DNA from: Paragorgia papillata | Lineage: Eukaryota; Cnidaria; Anthozoa; Scleralcyonacea; Coralliidae | Direction of reading: 5' to 3' | Length of the DNA stretch: 64,000 nt | Assembly: GCA_035771165.1 (NCBI GenBank) | Contig: JAWNZC010000014.1 | Coordinates: forward strand, 1,317,001-1,381,000 | Shown here: positions 58,505 to 64,000 of the stretch, one piece after another | How the letters are laid out: each line of letters opens with the position of its first letter | How positions within the stretch are numbered: position 1 is the stretch's first letter | Notes under the pieces: model-generated | Database searches by the model: none | What the model was told of the DNA's origin: nothing | What the model saw: the letters and a program-made list of their open reading frames with translations, nothing else | Made by a program: the position numbers and the translations under genes

Positions 58505-58925
58505 TGGAGTTTAGGAATGTCGCTGTCAGTCACAGTGAAACTACACAATGTGGCGAGCTTGGATAAGCTCTCTCCTTTCGCTACGGGGTTATCAGTGTGC
58601 ATTAAAGCGTCCAAGACAGATCCAGATCACTCTTGGTCGAGGTCTTTCTCCAGTTTGCCCAGTTGAAGCAATTTTGAATTATCTGGAACGACGAGGAGGT
58701 CATTCCGGACCTCTTTCATACACTCCGATGGCCGGCCTCAGTCGCGCTCGTTCTTGACAGAAAAGCTTCTCATAGTTTTCGTATTGGCGCAGCTACAACA
58801 GCGGCCGCTGCTGGAGTTCCTGATCACTTTAGCTAAGTTCTAGGACGGTGGACTAGTAACGCTTACATGTCGTATATTCGTACTCCTCGTAGGATTCTAG
58901 CTAATGTGGCTAAGTTCATGTGTTA
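58505..58925 (+). pseudogene. Tyrosine recombinase C-terminal relic (DIRS/Ngaro-type retroelement)
   Basis: Peptide blocks spread over shifted frames: VCIKASKTDPDH, QIQITLGRGLSPVCPVEAIL then NYLERRGGHSGPL, HSDGRPQSR, then HSFRIGAATTAAAAGVPDH (the H-x-x-R of tyrosine recombinases), LGRWTSNAYMSYIRTPRR with the nucleophile Tyr. This order is standard for YR retrotransposons. At least two frameshifts. Downstream to 59340 is probably the element's 3' part (GGTGCTCGAAGGACTGACC). Located in intron 2 of gene 2. Confidence 0.8.
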
Positions 58926-59602
58926 ATGTTAATGCAATCAAAGGTCGTTGTTATTACTATTCTTGTTCATGTGATAACAGTTCTTCTCTGTTACTCCTAA
59001 TCACGGACGGGTAGGTGCCTCTTGCTAGGTAGCGCAGTTTCGCCGTATATGGTCAGTTTTGGGGATTGATTCCATGGCAATCTGCCACGGCATCTCCTCC
59101 TTCGAGCATTTGATGTTGTTACTCATTCAGCACTGGTGCTCGAAGGACTGACCAGTTGTTGGGAGGTCCGTGCCTTGGCAGAGTTGTCATGGTGACCTCT
59201 TACTGCTTCCAATCTTATCCAGAACCCAGGATTGCTCAATTGCTTGCTCATTGCTTAGCTCGATTGCTTTGGCTAGCTTGCTTACTAGCCTTTGCTACCT
59301 ACGGCACCTACCTCCAACTTCAACGAATATCTAGCAGTTAATGCTGTACAAGCTGTCGTAAGTTAAACTCAGAGAAAAACTCTGAGCTCCATACGGAACT
59401 CAAACCCACAACCTTCCGAATGTCTGCATGCTCACCAGCTTTTTCACATTTTTGAGGAGTTTAGACTTCAGTAAATTTTAACGTTTTGGAGCCCTGCACC
59501 TTTATCAAAATCTATAAAAATTTGTTGAAGTGTGCTGTAATTAGAAATTATTTATCAGACAAACGCTAATTAACTAATTATATCTTTCATTCTTTTTCGC
59601 AG

Positions 59603-59745
59603 TGTTTGGATTGATGTATATATTTCATGGAGTGTTTGGAGAGCGCCCTTATGAATTATGGGCATTTATGGCTGCCACTGTGTTGATCACGTTGTATTGT
59701 GTGGTGGGATATGCTGTAACAGATCATAGGACTGCAGTGAAACTG
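59603..59745 (+). CDS. Multi-pass membrane protein (gene 2), exon 3
   Basis: A 143-bp exon, acceptor TTTTTCGCAG, donor AACTG|GTAATT; phase 1 in, phase 0 out. It completes helix 2 (FGLMYIFHGVF), then a short loop GERPYEL, helix 3 (WAFMAATVLITLYCVVGYAV) and a loop TDHRTAVKL. The GERPYEL loop is compact and looks like a conserved signature. The sequence pattern is that of a small polytopic membrane protein; I do not recognise a named family with certainty. Confidence 0.77.
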
Positions 59746-60810
59746 GTAATTTAAGCGACTTGATTCCTTTTTTAATAGTCTCTTACATTTTGCTGTTGAC
59801 GGTTCTTTTTTTGTATATATAATATAAAGCATGCAGTTAAATGTGTCATAGCATAATAATTAACATTTTGCTGTTGATGTTTTTAAAAACATGGAAAGAA
59901 ATTGCGCAGAATAGATTCATCTAAACAGGTTTTTCGACGTACGGAATTTTTAATTCACCATTTTCAGAAAATCCTGCTCAAACGTCTTTAGGACGCCATG
60001 TGCAAATATAGACCATAGATATAGGAGGTATAGATTGCGGACTCACAGCAGGATCACTGTTTCGATAATGGCCCCACTGTGGATCTCTATTGGCGCCACT
60101 GTGGATCTCCAAAATGGCGGCTCAACTGAGCAAAACCAAGATGGCGGCTGAAGTGATCAAGTTGGCGAAAGCCAAGAGGGAGCTTGTTTTGAGAAAATTA
60201 CTGCTTTAAATTAACAGAAAAGAAGAATACATTCAGTACGGAAATATTTTGAAAGTTTGGTTGGCAATTAAAGCCATTCATCAGAGTTAATGACCTGCCG
60301 TGGGTCAGTATTTTGTTTAATTTAGCAATCTACGTCAACAATAAACAAAAGTATCTTAACAAAAGTATTTCTACAATACACTTAGGTTATCTTAAAGGAA
60401 GTTAAGCTAAAAAACGAATGAAATAAAAGCAAGAAGTTCCATCATTGAAAATATATATAGATCCAAAATTTGGACATTACGAATTGAAACTAATATTTTT
60501 TTCCGAACATACTGATGTTGTTGAGGTTCTCGACAGGCTTGAAACAGTTCTTTACAGTTAGTTTTTCTTGAGAGGCACTCAAAGTGACTTGTCCCGTTAG
60601 AGTCACTTGAGCTTTTGCCCGGTTGAGCCGCCATCTTGAATTCCCCATAGTGGGCCCGTCTCCAGAACCGTATAGACCAATATGTTGAAAGTTCTAGAGT
60701 ATTTATTAAAAATATCTATTTAAAATCAATTGAGGCTAAGATTGTGGCCCTGTTGTTTGTACCGGATATTTTTTAATAAATACTCTAGTTCAACGTTTTT
60801 ACCATGCTGT

Positions 60811-61451
60811 TGTTGACTTGCAAACGGTACACGGCGCTTTCTTGGCAAGTTGCTAAAAATTCGCATTTTAAATATCGAATTTCACATAATACGAAGTTTA
60901 CTTAGAGTTAATTGTTCTGACTGTATATTATGTGAAAGTTCGATATTTAAAGGAGCAGTGTCACTCGCAAAGCCCACGCAATAATCACGCGCCAACTTGA
61001 AAAACTACTGCTGTAGGTTTTCAAGTTTGTTGATCCAAGATGGCGGCCGCACTTGGCGGAGTGTATGGTGGAAGACGCGATAATTCAGGCCGAAAGAGAA
61101 AATACGAGGGATCAAATAGTTCACAGAAAGCCTGGAATAGTCAGCACAAACGTATTTACTTATCACTGACTATATTTGAGTCATGGAAAGATGCTAAAAT
61201 CGTAGCTGGATATGGTTCATGTAGCGATAGCGACTTCGCAGCCCATCTGCTCTCATTGGAATACCGTAGAAGGTAAATATCATTTGATTCATTTCTCTGG
61301 TTTCTTGTCCGATTTAGAGCTCTTTCCAACATTTTCCGAAGTTATTTCTATGTGCGCAAAAAAGATGCGCAAATTGTGGCACTGCTCCTTTAAAATGCGA
61401 ATTTTTAGCAACTTGCCAAGAAATCGCCGTGTACCGTTTGCAAGTCAACAT
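60811..61451. mobile_element. DNA transposon derivative with about 60-bp inverted ends and a small internal exon
   Basis: The ends TGTTGACTTGCAAACGGTAC...TTTCTTGGCAAGTTGC run about 60 bp and are mirrored at 61390-61451. An inner TTTAAAGGAGCAGTG block is mirrored as well. The left end is split by a nested palindromic insert (60869-60948) bounded by TTAA. The frame at 61040 lies inside. Confidence 0.75.
61040..61276 (+). CDS. Small transposon-borne exon, unknown function
   Basis: 78 codons from ATG 61040. The peptide is basic and structured-looking: MAAALGGVYGGRRDNSGRKR, then QKAWNSQHKRIYLSLTIFES and GSCSDSDFAAHLLSLEYRR. The last codons overlap a strong donor AAG|GTAAAT (61273), so this is probably the first exon of a multi-exon transposon gene whose remainder was deleted. 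It has no recognised domain; the C-terminal helix DFAAHLLSLEYRR looks like a protein-interaction segment. The 12-codon basic cluster may bind nucleic acid (inference). Confidence 0.5.
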   Translation: MAAALGGVYGGRRDNSGRKRKYEGSNSSQKAWNSQHKRIYLSLTIFESWKDAKIVAGYGSCSDSDFAAHLLSLEYRRR

Positions 61452-61468
61452 TGCAATATTGCTGTCAA

Positions 61469-61930
61469 TACAGTAAAACCCGCGTATAAGAACCTAGATT
61501 TTTCCAAGTTAGCCTAAAAAGGTTCTTATATAAATGGTGTTTACTGTGAAATTAGGCTATTTAGGTTCTTAAACGGGTTCTTATTTTCTTAAGAAAAAAG
61601 CTACTCGTTGCTGGTAGGTGCGGGACACAATTATTTGTTGCCCTGTTCTACATGGTTCTATACAGTTGTATATATATATATATATATAGACATGGTATTT
61701 AACATATCAAGAGTATTATATCTGAATGACATTGCCAGTTTCATTACTTTGTAGACATGACATTTGCCAATTTCATTACTTTTTTTCTTTGATTTATGAA
61801 TTTTTAGTTTTGACTCTATTTGATAAAATAAGAACCTGCTTTGAAATTTTAGCCTAAAACAGGTTCTTATGTAAAGAGGTCTAAATGGAAAATCTTAGCC
61901 CAACAGGTTCTTATACGGGTTTTTACTGTA
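61469..61930. mobile_element. MITE with TACAGTAAAACCCG ends, copy 2
   Basis: Same ends as 27379-27534. Internal AGAACCT...AGGTTCTTAT blocks repeat several times; contains a short (TA)n. Confidence 0.8.
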
Positions 61931-62664
61931 TTGTAAGGTCGCGCGGGAAAGAACATCCGGTTTGACTGTAAATAGAGCACTATGTTTGGTCACGATTGTA
62001 GACTTGATCCAAGTCTCTAATGATTTTTGGAGAGTGAAGTGTAAAAATATTATTTTTCTTCCTTGTATCCTTTTTTGCAAATAAAATCACTCGAGGCAGA
62101 CTTAGAACAAGTCTAGGCAAAACCGCGTAAATTTATGTTAATTTGCTCATGGCAAAGATTATGTGATACAGTATTTTGCTTAATTTTGTGTTGTGATGGT
62201 TACAGTATGTCATTATTTTATATCTACAAACTTTTACCAACTTGTACAATCTGAGAAACTAACTACAATCTTGGACAAAATCTGTTGAGAAAACATCATC
62301 CACACTATCACAATCGCAGATTTAAAGTACATATAAACCCTCCAGTTTTTAGTTCCCTGCTTAGAGGGCGGAAAAACAGTTGTAAAAACAGTTTTTGATT
62401 TGGTTTTGTTTCCAAGATATATCTCTTTGAACATTGGCAAAAAGTCCTATTCGCTGGAAATTGCCACAAATGCTATTTGGTCAATATTGGGACTGGTAAC
62501 TACTGATGTGACGTCATTTCCTCATTAATTCCATTGTCAAAGATTGTAATTCCAGTTTTGTCCAAGATTGTAGCCGAGCGTCAACTGACAAAGAAACTTG
62601 GCCTTGTCTTTTTTTTCTTTGGTAAACGTATGCATTGGATCCTATTTATTCTAAATCATTGTAG

Positions 62665-62794
62665 GTTCGTCTTATTGTTGTATTGGTATTTGCTCCAATC
62701 GACCTGGTTTTAAGTTTTATAATTTCCATGCAACATTACACTTCGAAAAACCTCATTATCAGGACACTTCGTTCAGCCAACATAAAATTTCAAA
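62665..62794 (+). CDS. Multi-pass membrane protein (gene 2), exon 4
   Basis: A 130-bp exon, acceptor AATCATTGTAG, donor CAAA|GTAAGT; phase 0 in, phase 1 out. It encodes helix 4 (VRLIVVLVFAPIDLVLSFII) followed by SMQHYTSKNLIIRTLRSANI, a basic, amphipathic segment. Together the four exons give 598 coding bases with four predicted membrane helices. The reading frame is still open, so at least one further exon lies downstream, probably beyond 64000. Confidence 0.75.
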
Positions 62795-63042
62795 GTAAGT
62801 TATCCATATTATTTGTATAAAGCTTTTTTCATACATGTTCAAAATTTTTTTTGTTCTGGATAGTTCATTGCAACTTGTTATTTCTCAAAAGAGATTATAG
62901 TTTTAATTTATAGTTTTTTATAACATAGATGTAACATAACGGCGTTTCTGATTGGCGTTTCCGTCTGGGACTTAGAAAGTTTACATATATCTAAATTTTA
63001 CATACAATTTATTTAACAAGTCAAAAACGTATCACGTGAAAT

Positions 63043-63167
63043 TGACGGTATTGGGGAAAAATGGTGACTTGTGCATTTAACCACAATTCTTTTCGCGCAT
63101 TGAACGTTGTTCCTTAGCTGTTTGAATGTACATCCGCCATCTTCTTCGGTACCATCAATTATCGTAA
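63043..63167. repeat. Foldback MITE, diverged copy of 29257-29500
   Basis: TTGTGCATTTAACCACAATTC, CGCCATCTTCTTCGGTACC and flanking GACGGTA match the family at 29257. Confidence 0.5.
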
Positions 63168-64000
63168 TATAATGAAAAATAAAAATTAAAACACAAAAAA
63201 AAATTGATACTCGTAACTGATGACAGCAAGTTAAGCGGTGAGTGAAACTTCGTGATGTGTTGCACTTTAGGCAACTATAACTGTTTAGGCAATAACTGTT
63301 GTTAGTATAAATTTACAAGTTTATAATGCAAATCCTCGAATTTCATTGGCTATTGCAGGAGTTTATAATTGGTGATATAAACCTCTGGAATAAACCAATG
63401 AAAGTCATTCTTTTAACGAAATTGACCAATGACAAAATGCGTACTGTAGCACGAGCAATGATCATTAGAGCCAGCGGTTGTTCTGTTAAGCAACAATGGC
63501 GCCGAAATTATAACGGAGTGGGCAAGTGAAAGAAGAAATTGAACATTTAGGCGAAGCAATAAGTTCTGCAGAAAACAAAAACGGCTACAAAATGGTTAGA
63601 ATGGAAATTATTAATGGTGAGATCGTTAAATTGTTTATCTGTGCATGTTCGTTTAAAACTGACGAAATAACTGCAAACAAAACACATTTCAAAATACACT
63701 TGCTGTTGACAAGATTTCGTGATGTAAACTATATGATAAATTAAATGTTTCTTTCAACTTTTTGTCACTTTTACTTATCAAATGAGTGGATATATATTGT
63801 TTCAATATTGTACATGAAAACCCATGTTAAATTATGCAGGAAAACTTTACTTTTTCATCAGTTACTGTACGGGACCAATGAGATGTCCGAAATGACTGTT
63901 GAACGTTTATTGTTGGCAGTTAAAAAATGTATTAAACGAGCCTCAAAGAATACGTTATTGTCGAGAATTTATTTAACTTTTGTTGGTAAATTTATACTAA

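Larger units (their letters stand above)
53611..62794 (+). other. Gene 2 span: uncharacterised four-helix (or more) membrane protein
   Basis: Span of the four phase-compatible exons (phases 0/1/0/1). Introns are 53779-58269, 58427-59602 and 59746-62664. They hold a long foldback, (AAT)n, tRNA-SINE pieces, a tyrosine-recombinase relic and a transposon with a captured exon. The protein has a cytosolic Ser/Thr-rich N-terminus and short loops between helices, so it is probably not an adhesion receptor. Transporter-accessory, channel-like or tetraspan roles cannot be told apart here. The gene is incomplete at the right edge of the window. Confidence 0.65.

Noticed and set aside
60407..60634. Minus-strand frame starting MAAQPGKSSSD
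   Set aside because: Its start shares sequence with the nearby ATGGCGGCTCAACTGAGC at 60117; probably repeat-derived, with no splice support.
63326..63744. Two overlapping frames near the right edge (ending GVGK and starting KEEIEHLGEA)
   Set aside because: The second looks weakly coding and has a possible donor after ATTAATG, but no domain, phase link to gene 2 or repeat family could be shown.

Overview
This is a window of AT-rich, intron-rich animal DNA, not a bacterial or viral region. The repeat types suggest a non-bilaterian, most likely a cnidarian. They include CR1/L2-type LINEs with an esterase-like ORF1, Penelope-like elements (PLEs) with GIY-YIG endonucleases and hammerhead ribozymes, a tyrosine-recombinase retroelement relic, a 5S-rRNA-derived SINE, and many short inverted-repeat (MITE-like) elements. 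The organism call is inference; no species marker is present.

Two host genes can be supported, both on the + strand. Gene 1 spans at least 5606-40854 and encodes a type-I membrane protein of the immunoglobulin superfamily: signal-peptide exon, atypical V-like Ig exon, canonical I-set Ig exon, transmembrane exon, and the start of a cytoplasmic tail. All five exons join in compatible phase (1,1,1,0,1). The last exon or exons were not identified with confidence. Gene 2 starts at 53611 and runs to at least 62794. Its four exons, also in compatible phase, encode an unrecognised multi-pass membrane protein with a Ser/Thr-rich N-terminus. It probably continues past the window.

Layout: 1-5600, upstream DNA dense in MITEs, including one with perfect 41-bp ends and a target duplication, and a snap-back repeat just before the gene 1 ATG. 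5.7-25.1 kb, gene 1 intron 1: it holds an RTE-like relic, an almost complete LINE whose ORF2 carries an in-frame internal deletion, a PIF/Harbinger remnant, two PLE copies head to head (one split by a 1.18-kb DNA transposon with a 9-bp target duplication), an antisense LINE, a large inverted repeat around a CACTA array, and a third PLE fragment beside a textbook hammerhead ribozyme. 25.5-34.8 kb, intron 2: a 640-codon open LINE ORF2 and a 5S-derived SINE. 35-41 kb: short introns, tetranucleotide arrays, a hAT-like MITE and a peptidase-like relic. 41-53.6 kb: intergenic or unfound gene 1 3' exons, with several MITEs, a GC-rich tandem repeat of about 148 bp and an antisense LINE 3' end. 53.6-64 kb: gene 2, whose introns hold a long foldback, inverted tRNA-SINE pieces, a tyrosine-recombinase relic and a transposon carrying a small exon.

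The two host genes are the functional content; most of the rest is mobile DNA that has enlarged their introns. The best candidates for new biology are the atypical Ig receptor, the unnamed membrane protein family, and the ribozyme-bearing PLE termini with their associated satellites.
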